A DNA stretch of 64,000 bases from Mycobacterium sp. 852014-52450_SCH5900713 (GCF_001667075.1 NZ_LZIL01000070.1:1-64000); one strand, 5' to 3'. Counted from the stretch's first letter, positions 1 through 8,548 are shown. Notes: a model not told the origin generated them from the sequence alone. Numbers and translations are program-made.

Positions 1-1328
1 GCCCCCCGCGCGTGGATGTAAGCGGCCGCCGCGGCCGCCTCGGCCGCCGGCAGGCCCGCGGCGAGCAGCGCGCCGATCATGCCGGACAGCACGTCCCCGG
101 AACCGGCGGTGGCCGCCCAGGATTGCCCGGCGGGGTTGAGGTACACCGGACCGCCCGGATCGGCGACGACGGTGACGTTCCCCTTGAGCAGCACGGTGGC
201 CCCGAAGGTGTCGGCCAGCTTTTGGCACGCCCCGACCCGGTCGTCCCCCGGGGGGCTACCCGCCAGGCGGGCGAATTCACCGGCGTGCGGGGTCAGCACC
301 GTCGGCGCGCCGCGGTTGGCGACCAGCTCGGGGTGGGCGGCCAGGATGGTCAGCCCGTCGGCGTCCACGATCACCGGCAAGTCGGTTTCCAGCGCGAACC
401 ACAACGCGGCGGCCCCCGTGTCGTCGGTGCCCAATCCTGGCCCCACGACCCAGGATTGGACCTTGCCGGCCGATGCGGGGGTGGGCGACGCGATCACCTC
501 GGGCCACTGCGCGAGCACCTCCCGGTGCGCGCTGCCGGCGTAGCGGACCATGCCGGACGTCGCCGCGACGGCGGCGCCGGTGCACAGCACGGCCGCGCCC
601 GGATACGTCGACGAGCCGGCCATCACCCCGGTCACGCCCTGGGTGTACTTGTCGTCGTGCGGCCCGGGCACCGGCCAGCGCGCGGCCACGTCGGCGGCCT
701 CGAAACCCAGCAAGTCGGTATGCGGTAAATCGAGCCCGATGTCGATCAGCTTCACCCGGCCGCAATCGGCGAGCGCGTGCACAGGTTTGAGCCCGCCGAA
801 GGTGACCGTCAGCGCCGCGTGCACCGCCGGACCGGTGATCGCCCCGGTCGCCACATCGATGCCGCTGGGGATGTCGACGGCGACCACCGGGATGCCCGCC
901 TCATCCACCGCGGCGAAAACCTCGGCCGCGGCCGGGCGCAGCGGCCCGGATCCGGAGATGCCCACCACCCCATCGATGACGAGATCGGTTGTCGGTGAGA
1001 CACTTTCGACGATGCGCCCACCGGCCTTCGTGAACGCCGCCAGCCCCTTGCGGTGGGTGCGTTCCGGGTTGAGCAGCACCGCGTCGGCGGCCGCGCCGCG
1101 CCGGCGCACGAAGGTGGCGGCCCACAGGGCGTCACCGCCGTTGTCGCCCGAGCCGACGACCGCGCACACCCGGCGCCCGGCCACCCCGCCGGTGCGGGCC
1201 CGCAATTCGGCGAGGATCTCGGCGGCCAGCCCGAAGGCCGCGCGCCGCATCAAGGCTCCGTCGGGCAGGCTGGCCAGCAGCGGCGCCTCGGCCTGGCGGA
1301 TCGCGTCTACGGAGTAGTAGTGCCGCAC
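1..1328 (-). CDS. nnr: Bifunctional NAD(P)HX epimerase/dehydratase, C-terminus cut by window edge
   Basis: Repairs hydrated NAD(P)H in the cytoplasm. The N-terminal YjeF domain epimerises R- and S-NAD(P)HX; the C-terminal ribokinase-like domain dehydrates the S form with ADP or ATP. About 442 codons are present and the family length in mycobacteria is about 473, so roughly 30 C-terminal residues lie outside the window. Visible marks are the N-terminal VVGSGDNGGDAL motif, the DIPSGIDVATG stretch and the C-terminal nucleotide motif AATAGSGDVLSGMIGALL. I chose the GTG that gives MRHYYSVDAIR, because a TAATGT -10 element lies 7 nt upstream, which fits a leaderless message; an in-frame GTG 9 nt earlier is possible. 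It resembles Rv3433c throughout. Confidence 0.95.
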   Translation of the reverse strand, partial: MRHYYSVDAIRQAEAPLLASLPDGALMRRAAFGLAAEILAELRARTGGVAGRRVCAVVGSGDNGGDALWAATFVRRRGAAADAVLLNPERTHRKGLAAFTKAGGRIVESVSPTTDLVIDGVVGISGSGPLRPAAAEVFAAVDEAGIPVVAVDIPSGIDVATGAITGPAVHAALTVTFGGLKPVHALADCGRVKLIDIGLDLPHTDLLGFEAADVAARWPVPGPHDDKYTQGVTGVMAGSSTYPGAAVLCTGAAVAATSGMVRYAGSAHREVLAQWPEVIASPTPASAGKVQSWVVGPGLGTDDTGAAALWFALETDLPVIVDADGLTILAAHPELVANRGAPTVLTPHAGEFARLAGSPPGDDRVGACQKLADTFGATVLLKGNVTVVADPGGPVYLNPAGQSWAATAGSGDVLSGMIGALLAAGLPAAEAAAAAAYIHARG

Positions 1329-1335
1329 GAGTGCC

Positions 1336-1341
1336 ACATTA
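1336..1341 (-). promoter_or_regulatory. -10 element (TAATGT) for nnr, leaderless spacing
   Basis: TAATGT fits the mycobacterial TANNNT -10 pattern and ends 7 nt before the chosen GTG, the spacing expected for a leaderless transcript. It is inferred from sequence only. Confidence 0.45.
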
Positions 1342-1361
1342 CGGGTCAGCGGCCGCTTGGC

Positions 1362-2075
1362 TCAGGCCGATGCCTCGGGCGAGCGGCGGCGTCGCCCCAT
1401 GGCCCGCAGGCGTGCCGGGCTCAGCTGCCGCGGGTCCATGTGCCGCGTCATCGGGTAGAAGCAGAGCCCGACGAGGATCGAGGTGAAGTGCCCGATCGCG
1501 GTGAAGTTCAGCTCAATCCGGTCCATCGCGATCAACGGGAAGCCGAAGATGATGAACAGGACGCCCAGGTAACCCCAGCGCCACGGGCGAGCGATGTGAT
1601 AAGCGAGCACGGCCATCACCCCGACCAGGAAGTAGCTCACGCCGATGTCGCGGGCGTGCACCAGCCGTTCCGACGCGTCGTGTTGCTCGATCGCGAGGTA
1701 GAGCAGCCCCTCACTGAAATATGTGGACAGGATGTGGGCGCTCAATCCCACTGTGAGCCAGCGCAATTGGCCCAGCCAGTGTTCGGCCGGGGCCAGGAAC
1801 AACGAGAACAGGATCAGATACGGCGCCAGGTTGTCGCCGTCGATCCACAGCAGGCTGGAAAACAGGACATCGAGCGGGTCCCGCGCCAACCCGTGGATGT
1901 TGGTGGAATGGTGCATCAGCATCGAGTGCAGTTGCCGCCGGGGCAGCCAGTGCTGGGCGAGCGTCGTGACCAGCAGCACGAGCAGCCACCCGTACGTCAG
2001 CGGCGCGTGGCTGACGTAGTGCCAGACCGCGAGCCCCATGCTGCGCAGTCGGGACCGCACCGGTGCTTTCGTCAC
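1362..2075 (-). CDS. Rhomboid-like multi-spanning membrane protein (Rv3434c-like)
   Basis: A 237-aa protein with about six hydrophobic segments and the same length as Rv3434c, its likely orthologue. It has a rhomboid-type arrangement: GVS around Ser147 in one membrane helix (compare GxS of rhomboid proteases) and GHF around His196 in a later helix. Those two positions could form the intramembrane Ser-His dyad. The rest of the rhomboid signature is weak, so activity is unproven and a non-catalytic role is possible. The gene is 33 bp downstream of nnr's start and points the same way. No substrate can be named from the sequence. Confidence 0.75.
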   Translation of the reverse strand: MTKAPVRSRLRSMGLAVWHYVSHAPLTYGWLLVLLVTTLAQHWLPRRQLHSMLMHHSTNIHGLARDPLDVLFSSLLWIDGDNLAPYLILFSLFLAPAEHWLGQLRWLTVGLSAHILSTYFSEGLLYLAIEQHDASERLVHARDIGVSYFLVGVMAVLAYHIARPWRWGYLGVLFIIFGFPLIAMDRIELNFTAIGHFTSILVGLCFYPMTRHMDPRQLSPARLRAMGRRRRSPEASA

Positions 2076-2113
2076 GTCATTACCTTCGCACGCGGACCGT
2101 CACGCTGCTTCAC

Positions 2114-2962
2114 CTAAGCGGCGGGCGCGCCGGGCTGAGGGGCATCTGGTCGCAAATGCCGCCACCAGCAGGCGATGTAGAGCAGCATCGAGATCACCAA
2201 CACGACCAGCACCCAGAGAACGATGGTGATGTCGATCCAACCGCCAAATGGCGGCGAACCCGGAAGTGCGTTGCGCAACGGCACCACCGCGAAAAGCATT
2301 GCCGCGTACCAGGTTGTCATCGGCGGCTGAAACTTTCGCCGGTCACGCAGCGTCTGCACCGCAACGAATAGACCGAGCGCGGCAATGGCGATGAGCACAC
2401 CGCAGATGACGATGCCGAACGCCGCTGCGCTCAGGGACCGCTGCAGAGTCACTCGGTACGGACCGAGCCCGCCGCCGTTACTGGCGGTGACCTGCCAGCC
2501 GGGTAGGTGGTTCACGAACGTGGCGGGCAAGCGCTCGGGAACGCCACCTTCGCCGCCGTGCAGAAGTTCCACCTCGATCGGCCCCGAATCGTAGTGATCG
2601 AAGGGCCATCGTTCGATTTCACCCGCGATGGTCACCGGGACGGGGAACACGCCGGGGAGCATGCCCTTGGTCCAGGTCCGGCGGGTGGGCGTCGCCGCGG
2701 ATCTGACCCAGAGGCTGAGGTCTTCGTTGAGGTGCTGGGTCTGCGGATCCAGCAGCGCCGATCCGGGTGAAATCGCCAAGTTGATAACAAGGACGCTGTA
2801 ATTCGACTGAATGTCTTCGACCGAAAAGGTCGCCGTACTGGTATCGCCTCCAGCGGGAACCTCCGCCCGGTGATGCACCGTACGGCTTTGGGCGTACAGC
2901 GCCACCGACGCGACGTATGCCGCAACGATCGACACGATGAGACCTACCACGGCGAACCTCAT
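2114..2962 (-). CDS. DUF4436 membrane protein, tandem copy 1 (Rv3435c-like)
   Basis: A 282-aa protein with one N-terminal membrane segment (about residues 4-25), an extracytoplasmic domain, and about three C-terminal membrane segments separated by a short basic loop. The loop and next helix carry the block DRRKFQPPMTTWYAA followed by PLRNALPGSPPFG, shared by all three copies here. The start is the ATG giving MRFAVVGLIV, chosen because it places the signal-anchor at the N-terminus and matches the length of copy 2. The open frame extends further upstream but runs into copy 2. Function is unknown; H37Rv has a single member, Rv3435c, at this place. Confidence 0.85.
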   Translation of the reverse strand: MRFAVVGLIVSIVAAYVASVALYAQSRTVHHRAEVPAGGDTSTATFSVEDIQSNYSVLVINLAISPGSALLDPQTQHLNEDLSLWVRSAATPTRRTWTKGMLPGVFPVPVTIAGEIERWPFDHYDSGPIEVELLHGGEGGVPERLPATFVNHLPGWQVTASNGGGLGPYRVTLQRSLSAAAFGIVICGVLIAIAALGLFVAVQTLRDRRKFQPPMTTWYAAMLFAVVPLRNALPGSPPFGGWIDITIVLWVLVVLVISMLLYIACWWRHLRPDAPQPGAPAA

Positions 2963-3000
2963 GACTACTCCCCCACTGACCTGCCTATGAGCGGCTAAGT

Positions 3001-3849
3001 TCAACTCGATGGCGACGGCGCCGGATTCGGCGGCGCACCAACAACCTCGGGCCGTAGATGCCGCCACCAGCACATGATGTAGAGCAGCATGGACACCACC
3101 AGGACGACGAGCACCCACAACACGAGCGTGATGTCGATCCACCCGCCGAATGGCGGCGAACCCGGAAGCGCGTTCCGCAACGGCACCACCGCAAAGAGCA
3201 TCGCCGCATACCACGTCGTCATCGGCGGCTGGAACTTCCGCCGGTCACGCACCGTCTGAACGGCGACGAAGAGGCCCAGGGCGGCGATGGCGACGAGCAC
3301 ACCGCAGATGACGATGCCGAACCCCGCCGCGCTGAGCGAACGGTGCACGCTCACCTGATAGGGGCCGGACCCCTCGGTGGTCACCCGCCAACCGGAGAGG
3401 TGGTTCACGATGGTCACCGGCACACGTTCGGGCACGTTCCCGGGGCCGTGCATGAGCTCGATCTCGACCGGCCCGGAACCGTAGTGGTCGAAGGGCCAAT
3501 TCTCGATCTCACCCGCGATGGTGAGCGGGACGGGGAAGACACCGGGCAGCATGCCCTTGGTCCACGTGCGACGGGTCGGTGTTGCCACGGATCGCACTCG
3601 AAGGCTGAGGTCCTCGTTGAGGTGCTGGGTCTGCGGGTCCAGCAGCGCCGATCCCGGCGAGATGGATAGGTTGGCCATCAGCACGCTGTAGTTCGACTGA
3701 ATGTCTTCGATGACCAACGTGGCCGTGCTCCGGTCACCGCCGGCCGGGATGTTCGGGTGGTGGTGACCTCCGCTGTTGGCGTATAGCGCGACCGACGCGA
3801 CGTACGCCCCAACGACGCCCACGATCAAAGCGATGATTCCGTATCTCAC
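3001..3849 (-). CDS. DUF4436 membrane protein, tandem copy 2
   Basis: A 282-aa paralogue of the neighbouring copy, with the same plan: N-terminal anchor, outer domain, C-terminal helices. It differs mainly in the outer domain and the proline-rich tail (GAPPNPAPSPSS). The start is GTG, giving VRYGIIALIVGVVGAYVAS, so that its length equals that of copy 1. It lies 38 bp upstream of copy 1 on the same strand and is probably co-transcribed. The C-terminal membrane half is nearly identical to copy 1, which indicates recent duplication or gene conversion. Function unknown. Confidence 0.85.
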   Translation of the reverse strand: MRYGIIALIVGVVGAYVASVALYANSGGHHHPNIPAGGDRSTATLVIEDIQSNYSVLMANLSISPGSALLDPQTQHLNEDLSLRVRSVATPTRRTWTKGMLPGVFPVPLTIAGEIENWPFDHYGSGPVEIELMHGPGNVPERVPVTIVNHLSGWRVTTEGSGPYQVSVHRSLSAAGFGIVICGVLVAIAALGLFVAVQTVRDRRKFQPPMTTWYAAMLFAVVPLRNALPGSPPFGGWIDITLVLWVLVVLVVSMLLYIMCWWRHLRPEVVGAPPNPAPSPSS

Positions 3850-3976
3850 GACGCCCCCTGCCCGAACTGGCCCCCGAGGCCATCTAACGGATGAATCGCT
3901 TGCCCACGGGGCAATGTAGTTGAACGGCTGGCGGAAACGTCTTGAAACGGAAGGAAGTCGATTCAAGTACCGAAGG

Positions 3977-4879
3977 TCAGCCCGTCGGCGCCGGGACCGG
4001 CTCCGGCGGCGGGGCGGCGGCGACCTCAGGGACCTCAGGCCTGAGATGCCGCCACCAGCAGGCGATGTAGAGCAGCATCGCTACCACGAGCGCGACGATC
4101 ACCCACAGCACGATGGTCACATCGATCCACGCCCCGAATGGGGGCGAGCCGGGAAGCGCATTGCGCAGGGGTACCACCGCGAAGAGCATCGCCGCATACC
4201 ACGTCGTCATCGGCGGCTGGAACTTTCGCCGGTCACGCATCGTCTGAATGGCCACGATCAGGCCCAGGGCGGCGATGGCGATGAGCACGCCGCAAATCAC
4301 GATCCCGAACACCGCGGTACTCGGCGCGCGGCGCACGCTCAGTCGGTACCCCTCGTGGCCGGCGAACTTGGTGGCGGAAACCTTGAATCCGGGCAAGTGG
4401 TCGATGAGCCGCACCGGAATGAGTTCCGGCGGTTTCGTCGTATCGCCACCATGGAACAACTGCACCTCGATCGGTCCCGAGGTGTAGTTGTCGAACGGCC
4501 AACGCTCGACGTGGCCCGCAATGGTCAGCGGGAGCGGAAAGACGCCGGGAAGCATGCCTTTCGTGTAGTCGCGTCGGCTGGGCTGGGCCGACGACCTGAC
4601 GCGCACCATGAGGTCTTCATTTAGACGGTGGGTGACCGGATCCAACATCGCGGGTCCGGGTGCCACAGCCACGTTGACAACCACCGCGCTGAAGTTCGAC
4701 TGCATCTCCTCCGCGGTCAAAGTCGCCATGGTCTGGGCGGCCGTCTCCGCGTTGTCGCTCAGTGTGCCGGCCGAAACCGCTTCCACCGTGTTCTGGTAGA
4801 GCCCGACCAACGCGACGTAGGTCCCGACGATGAGCACGACGATGCCCACCGCGGCGAATCTTCTGGCCGCCGACCGCAT
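3977..4879 (-). CDS. DUF4436 membrane protein, tandem copy 3 (most divergent)
   Basis: A 300-aa member of the same family, slightly longer and more diverged in the outer domain than copies 1 and 2. It has an alanine/proline-rich cytoplasmic tail after the last helix. It keeps the shared basic loop and the PLRNALPGSPPFG stretch, and changes the following GGWIDIT to GAWIDVT. The start is ATG, MRSAARRFAAVG. A 127-bp gap separates it from copy 2, so it may have its own promoter or head the three-gene unit. Function unknown. It may be closest to the single-copy ancestor, because it lies next to glmS as Rv3435c does in H37Rv. Confidence 0.85.
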   Translation of the reverse strand: MRSAARRFAAVGIVVLIVGTYVALVGLYQNTVEAVSAGTLSDNAETAAQTMATLTAEEMQSNFSAVVVNVAVAPGPAMLDPVTHRLNEDLMVRVRSSAQPSRRDYTKGMLPGVFPLPLTIAGHVERWPFDNYTSGPIEVQLFHGGDTTKPPELIPVRLIDHLPGFKVSATKFAGHEGYRLSVRRAPSTAVFGIVICGVLIAIAALGLIVAIQTMRDRRKFQPPMTTWYAAMLFAVVPLRNALPGSPPFGAWIDVTIVLWVIVALVVAMLLYIACWWRHLRPEVPEVAAAPPPEPVPAPTG

Positions 4880-4969
4880 GCTTCTCCTACCGCTATGGAA
4901 GGCTTGTTTCCCCAGGGCAATCTAACGGAACCGCGGCGGGTCTGGCGGCGATACAGCCGAAGCGACTGA

Positions 4970-6835
4970 CTATTCGACGGTGACGGACTTGGCCAGGTTT
5001 CGCGGCTTGTCGACGTCGTAACCGCGGGCCTGGGCAACCGACGCGGCGAACACCTGAAGCGGGATGGTCGACAGCAGCGGCTGCAAAAGGGTTGATACCG
5101 ATGGGATTTCGATCAGGTGGTCAGCATAGGGCCGCACCGTGTCGTCGCCTTCTTCGGCGATCACGATGGTGACCGCGCCGCGGGCCTGGATCTCGCGGAT
5201 GTTGGACAGCAGCTTGGAATGCAACGTGGCCTGCCCCTTGGGCGAGGGCATGACGACGATGACGGGCAGGTCGTCCTCGATCAGCGCGATGGGCCCGTGC
5301 TTGAGCTCGCCGGCGGCGAATCCCTCGGCGTGCATGTAGGCCAGTTCCTTGAGCTTCAGCGCGCCTTCCAGCGCCACCGGGTAGCCGACGTGGCGCCCGA
5401 GGAACAACACGGTCGAGGACTGCGCGAACCGGTACGCCAGGGCGGCCACCGGCTCGATCATCGCGAGCACCCGCGCGACCAGGTCCGGCATGGCTTCCAG
5501 CTCCTGGTACTCCCGCTCGACCTCGTCGGGGTACTTGGTGCCGCGCGCCTGCGCCAGCGCCAGCCCGACCAGATAGTTGGCGGCGATCTGCGCCAGGAAC
5601 GTTTTGGTCGACGCGACGCCGATCTCGGGACCGGCGCGGGTGTAGAGCACCGCGTCGCATTCGCGGGGAATCTGCGAGCCGTTGGTGTTGCAGATCGCCA
5701 GCACCTTGGCCTTCTGCTCCTTGGCGTGCCGGACGGCTTCCAGGGTGTCGGCGGTCTCCCCCGATTGCGAAATGGCGATGACGAGCGTGCTGCGGTCCAG
5801 AACCGGGTCACGGTAGCGGAATTCGCTCGCCAGCTCCACCTCGACGGGCAACCGCGTCCAGTGCTCGATGGCGTACTTGGCCAGCAGCCCGGAGTGGTAC
5901 GCGGTGCCGCAGGCGACGATGAACACCTTGTCGATCTCGCGCAGTTCCTGGTCGGAGAGCCGCTGCTCGTCGAGCACGATCCGGCCGTCGACGAAATGCC
6001 CGAGCAAGGTGTCGGCCACGGCGGCGGGCTGCTCGGCGATCTCCTTGAGCATGAAGTACTCGTAGCCGCCCTTTTCCGCGGCGGCCAGGTCCCAGTCGAT
6101 GTGAAACTCGCGGTACTCGACGTCGGGGTTGCCGTCGAAGTCGGTGATCCGGTAGCCGTCCGCGGTGATCACCACGGCCTGGTCCTGGCCGAGTTCGATG
6201 GCGTCGCGGGTGTGCGGGATGAACGCGGCCACGTCGGAGCCGACGAACATCTCGCCGGCGCCGATCCCGATCACCAGCGGCGTGGACCGGCGGGCGGCCA
6301 CGATGGTGCCGGGCTCGTCGGCGTTGGTGAACACCAGGGTGAAGTGGCCCTCCAGCCGCCGCAGCACCGCCAGCACCGAGGCGGCGAAGTCACCCGCGGT
6401 CTCGCCCTGCAGGTAGGCCCGCGCCACCAGGTGCACCGCCACCTCGGTGTCGGTGTCGCTGGCGAATTCCACGCCCAGGGCCTCCAGCTCGTGGCGCAGG
6501 CTCGGGTAGTTCTCGATGATGCCGTTGTGGACGACGGCGATCTTGCCGGCGGCATCGCGGTGCGGGTGGGCGTTGCGGTCGGTGGGCCGCCCGTGGGTGG
6601 CCCAGCGAGTGTGGCCGAGGCCGGTCGTGCCGCCCAGCGACTCCGGCGGCATTTGTGCGACCGCTTCCTCCAGGTTCGCCAGCCGCCCGGCGCGGCGGCA
6701 CACGGTGAGCGTCCCGGCGCCATTGACCAGTGCGATGCCCGAAGAGTCGTAGCCCCGGTACTCCATCCGGCGCAGCGCATCCATCACGACCTTGCAGGCG
6801 GGCTGCTGCCCGACATAGCCGACGATTCCGCACAT
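4970..6835 (-). CDS. glmS: Glutamine-fructose-6-phosphate aminotransferase (isomerizing)
   Basis: Makes glucosamine-6-phosphate from fructose-6-phosphate and glutamine, the first step of UDP-GlcNAc synthesis for peptidoglycan and arabinogalactan linker. At 621 aa it has normal length. It begins MCGIVGYVG, where Cys2 is the glutaminase nucleophile. The Ntn domain carries the GHTRWATHG loop. Two SIS isomerase domains follow, with ISQSGETADT and the ELKHGPIALI region, and the C-terminus NLAKSVTVE carries the catalytic Lys. A TACCCT -10 element lies 7 nt upstream of the ATG, consistent with a leaderless message. No glmS ribozyme or leader is seen. The partner glmM lies 8 kb to the right. Confidence 0.97.
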   Translation of the reverse strand: MCGIVGYVGQQPACKVVMDALRRMEYRGYDSSGIALVNGAGTLTVCRRAGRLANLEEAVAQMPPESLGGTTGLGHTRWATHGRPTDRNAHPHRDAAGKIAVVHNGIIENYPSLRHELEALGVEFASDTDTEVAVHLVARAYLQGETAGDFAASVLAVLRRLEGHFTLVFTNADEPGTIVAARRSTPLVIGIGAGEMFVGSDVAAFIPHTRDAIELGQDQAVVITADGYRITDFDGNPDVEYREFHIDWDLAAAEKGGYEYFMLKEIAEQPAAVADTLLGHFVDGRIVLDEQRLSDQELREIDKVFIVACGTAYHSGLLAKYAIEHWTRLPVEVELASEFRYRDPVLDRSTLVIAISQSGETADTLEAVRHAKEQKAKVLAICNTNGSQIPRECDAVLYTRAGPEIGVASTKTFLAQIAANYLVGLALAQARGTKYPDEVEREYQELEAMPDLVARVLAMIEPVAALAYRFAQSSTVLFLGRHVGYPVALEGALKLKELAYMHAEGFAAGELKHGPIALIEDDLPVIVVMPSPKGQATLHSKLLSNIREIQARGAVTIVIAEEGDDTVRPYADHLIEIPSVSTLLQPLLSTIPLQVFAASVAQARGYDVDKPRNLAKSVTVE

Positions 6836-6842
6836 TCACACC

Positions 6843-6848
6843 AGGGTA
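6843..6848 (-). promoter_or_regulatory. -10 element (TACCCT) for glmS, leaderless spacing
   Basis: TACCCT fits TANNNT and ends 7 nt before the glmS ATG. This argues that glmS is transcribed from its own start codon and not from a long leader. Confidence 0.45.
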
Positions 6849-7469
6849 GTGCAGCCGTCGGCCCGCCACGGCATGCCGACGCGAGCGTTAGGGCGCCCAC
6901 CTGCGCGAAAGGCCCACATTGACCGCGCCTTACCGCCGCTGAGCTCCGATCGGAGCGCTATCCGGTGGGTGGTACGGCGGGACCCGAGCACCATTACTGG
7001 GACGGGGGCGGGTGGACGCCGTGGACCAATCCGCCCGGATTTCCATCGCAAGGACGCTGACGGTCCACTTCATGCCGTCTTCATAAACGGTAGAAACGTT
7101 TTCACCTGATGTATTTGTGGCGTTTTCGTCTGCGCCATCGATCCAGCAAGCCAGCTACCTAGAATTCTGCTTATCGGCCATGACTGGCAACCGCCGAAGC
7201 CAGCAGAAAGGACAGCTTGTTGACGCCCGCTTGACCCTCGCTACCTGGTAAATCGCAGGATTTGCCGGTGCTCATGCGCGCAGCGCGACCAAATCTTTTC
7301 AAGAATAATTGTTTATGACTGACATCAAAGCCGATAGTCCAGCTACCCGGTAAGCAAGTTTCAAACCCTGCCGTTAATTCGATTGTGAACAGGCAAGTAA
7401 ACCGCCGGATAGATAAACGTTCATAAGTGTTAATCCGAAATTTTTGTAGCCTTCTTCAAGGGGAGAATC
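6849..7469. other. Long, partly AT-rich intergenic region with GCTACC repeats
   Basis: About 620 bp without a convincing gene; the open frames here are short and lack ribosome sites or coding-like codon use. Roughly 7080-7450 is clearly AT-richer than the surroundings. It holds three copies of a GCTACC-based motif: GCTACCTAGAAT near 7154-7165, GCTACCTGGTAA at 7240-7251 and GCTACCCGGTAA at 7342-7353, all in the same orientation and about 90-100 bp apart. The region could carry a small RNA, regulator sites for glmS or the small gene to its right, or horizontally acquired DNA. I cannot choose among these. Confidence 0.5.
7387..7415 (+). promoter_or_regulatory. Possible promoter for the small basic protein gene
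   Basis: TGAACA (7387-7392) and TAGATA (7410-7415) are 17 bp apart, a housekeeping-type spacing, and lie about 55 bp before the ATG at 7470. The -35 match is weak. Confidence 0.3.
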
Positions 7470-7685
7470 ATGACCGCGGTTCTGTTCGACGATGTGGTGA
7501 CTACTTCGCCTGCGGCCAGCTTGACGCTGGCGCCGGCACCGAGACCGGCAGCCAAGCGGCGCCGGCGCGAGCCGATCGGTGGTGGCGACCCAATGGTGGA
7601 CGCGGCCGCCCGGTTGCTGAGCATCCCCCTACGCCAGGTGTATGCGGTGCTCTGGCGGGTGGGCGTGATCGAGGTCAGGGCCTGA
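7470..7685 (+). CDS. Small basic hypothetical protein (71 aa)
   Basis: A 71-aa protein of unknown function. AAGGGGAGA sits 4-5 nt before the ATG, a strong ribosome binding site that makes it likely to be real. The N-terminal third is Thr/Ala/Pro-rich and ends in the basic stretch PAAKRRRREPIGGG. The C-terminal third, MVDAAARLLSIPLRQVYAVLW, reads like two short helices around a turn and could be a small DNA-binding or protein-binding element. It is separated from the next gene by only 23 bp, but that gene has its own leaderless -10. I do not recognise a named family. Confidence 0.6.
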   Translation: MTAVLFDDVVTTSPAASLTLAPAPRPAAKRRRREPIGGGDPMVDAAARLLSIPLRQVYAVLWRVGVIEVRA

Positions 7686-7696
7686 GCGCGATGCGC

Positions 7697-7702
7697 TAAC
7701 GT
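7697..7702 (+). promoter_or_regulatory. -10 element (TAACGT) for the Rv3438-like gene
   Basis: TAACGT fits TANNNT and ends exactly 6 nt before the GTG at 7709, so the message is probably leaderless and the GTG is the true start. Confidence 0.45.
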
Positions 7703-7708
7703 CGACGA

Positions 7709-8548
7709 GTGGCCCGCACCCGCAAGCTCGTCGCAGCCCTCAGCCGCCGTGGCCCGCATCGCGTTTTGCGCGGTGACCTGGCGTTTGCCGGTTTGCCGGG
7801 GGTGGTGTACACGCCGGAGGAAGGGCTGAATCTGCCCGGGATCGCTTTCGGTCACGACTGGCTCACCAAGGCCGGCAACTATTCGGGTCTGCTCGAGCAT
7901 CTCGCTTCGTGGGGCATCGTGGCCGGCGCTCCCGACACCGAGCGCGGGCTGGCCCCGTCCGTCCTGAACTTCGCCTTCGACCTCGGCACCGCGCTCGACA
8001 TCGTGTCCGGTGTGCGGCTCGGGCCGGGCAAGATCAGCGTGCATCCGGCGAAGCTCGGCGTGGCCGGGCACGGTTTCGGCGGTTCGGCCGCGGTGTTCGC
8101 GGCGGCCGGCATGCCGAACAAACTGGCCGCGGCGGCGGCGCTGTTTCCCGCCGTCACCAGCCCCCCGGCCGAGGCCCCGGCGACGACGCTGAAGCTCCCC
8201 GGGCTGATCTTGACCGCTCCGGGGGATCCGCAGTCGCTGACGTCCAACGCCCTGTCGCTGTCGCGCGCATGGGACGCTGCCACGCTGCGCATCGTCAGCA
8301 AGGCCCAACCGGGCGGACTCGCGGAGGGCCGGCGGTTGACCAAGGTGTTCGGCCTGGCCAGCCCGCACCGGCGCACGCAGCGCACGGTCCGCGCACTGCT
8401 CACCGGCTACCTGCTCTACACGCTGGGCGGCGACAAGACCTACCGCGACTTCGCCGATCCCGACGCCCACCTGCCCAAGACGGATCCGCTGGATCCCGAG
8501 GCCCCGCCGGTCGCCCTGGAAGAGAAGATCGTCGCGCTGTTGAAGTGA
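7709..8548 (+). CDS. Alpha/beta-hydrolase-fold protein lacking the usual nucleophile (Rv3438-like)
   Basis: A 279-aa protein, matching Rv3438 (280 aa) in length and position. It looks like the dienelactone hydrolase/chlorophyllase branch of the alpha/beta hydrolases: the oxyanion-side segment GIAFGHDWLTKAGNYSGLLEHLASWG is followed by the nucleophile-elbow position GHGFGGSAA. The elbow reads G-H-G-F-G, with Gly where the catalytic Ser is normally found, so it may be a non-hydrolytic binding protein or use another residue. The adjacent Ser in GGSAA is off-register. It is cytoplasmic, with no signal peptide. The GTG start is supported by the leaderless -10. Function unknown. Confidence 0.75.
   Translation: MARTRKLVAALSRRGPHRVLRGDLAFAGLPGVVYTPEEGLNLPGIAFGHDWLTKAGNYSGLLEHLASWGIVAGAPDTERGLAPSVLNFAFDLGTALDIVSGVRLGPGKISVHPAKLGVAGHGFGGSAAVFAAAGMPNKLAAAAALFPAVTSPPAEAPATTLKLPGLILTAPGDPQSLTSNALSLSRAWDAATLRIVSKAQPGGLAEGRRLTKVFGLASPHRRTQRTVRALLTGYLLYTLGGDKTYRDFADPDAHLPKTDPLDPEAPPVALEEKIVALLK

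Noticed and set aside
1053..2117. A 354-codon plus-strand frame across nnr and the rhomboid-like gene
   Set aside because: Overlaps two conserved minus-strand genes entirely and shows no domain.
5117..6922. A 601-codon open frame antisense to glmS
   Set aside because: Mirror frame of a conserved enzyme gene; composition is typical of GC-rich antisense shadows.
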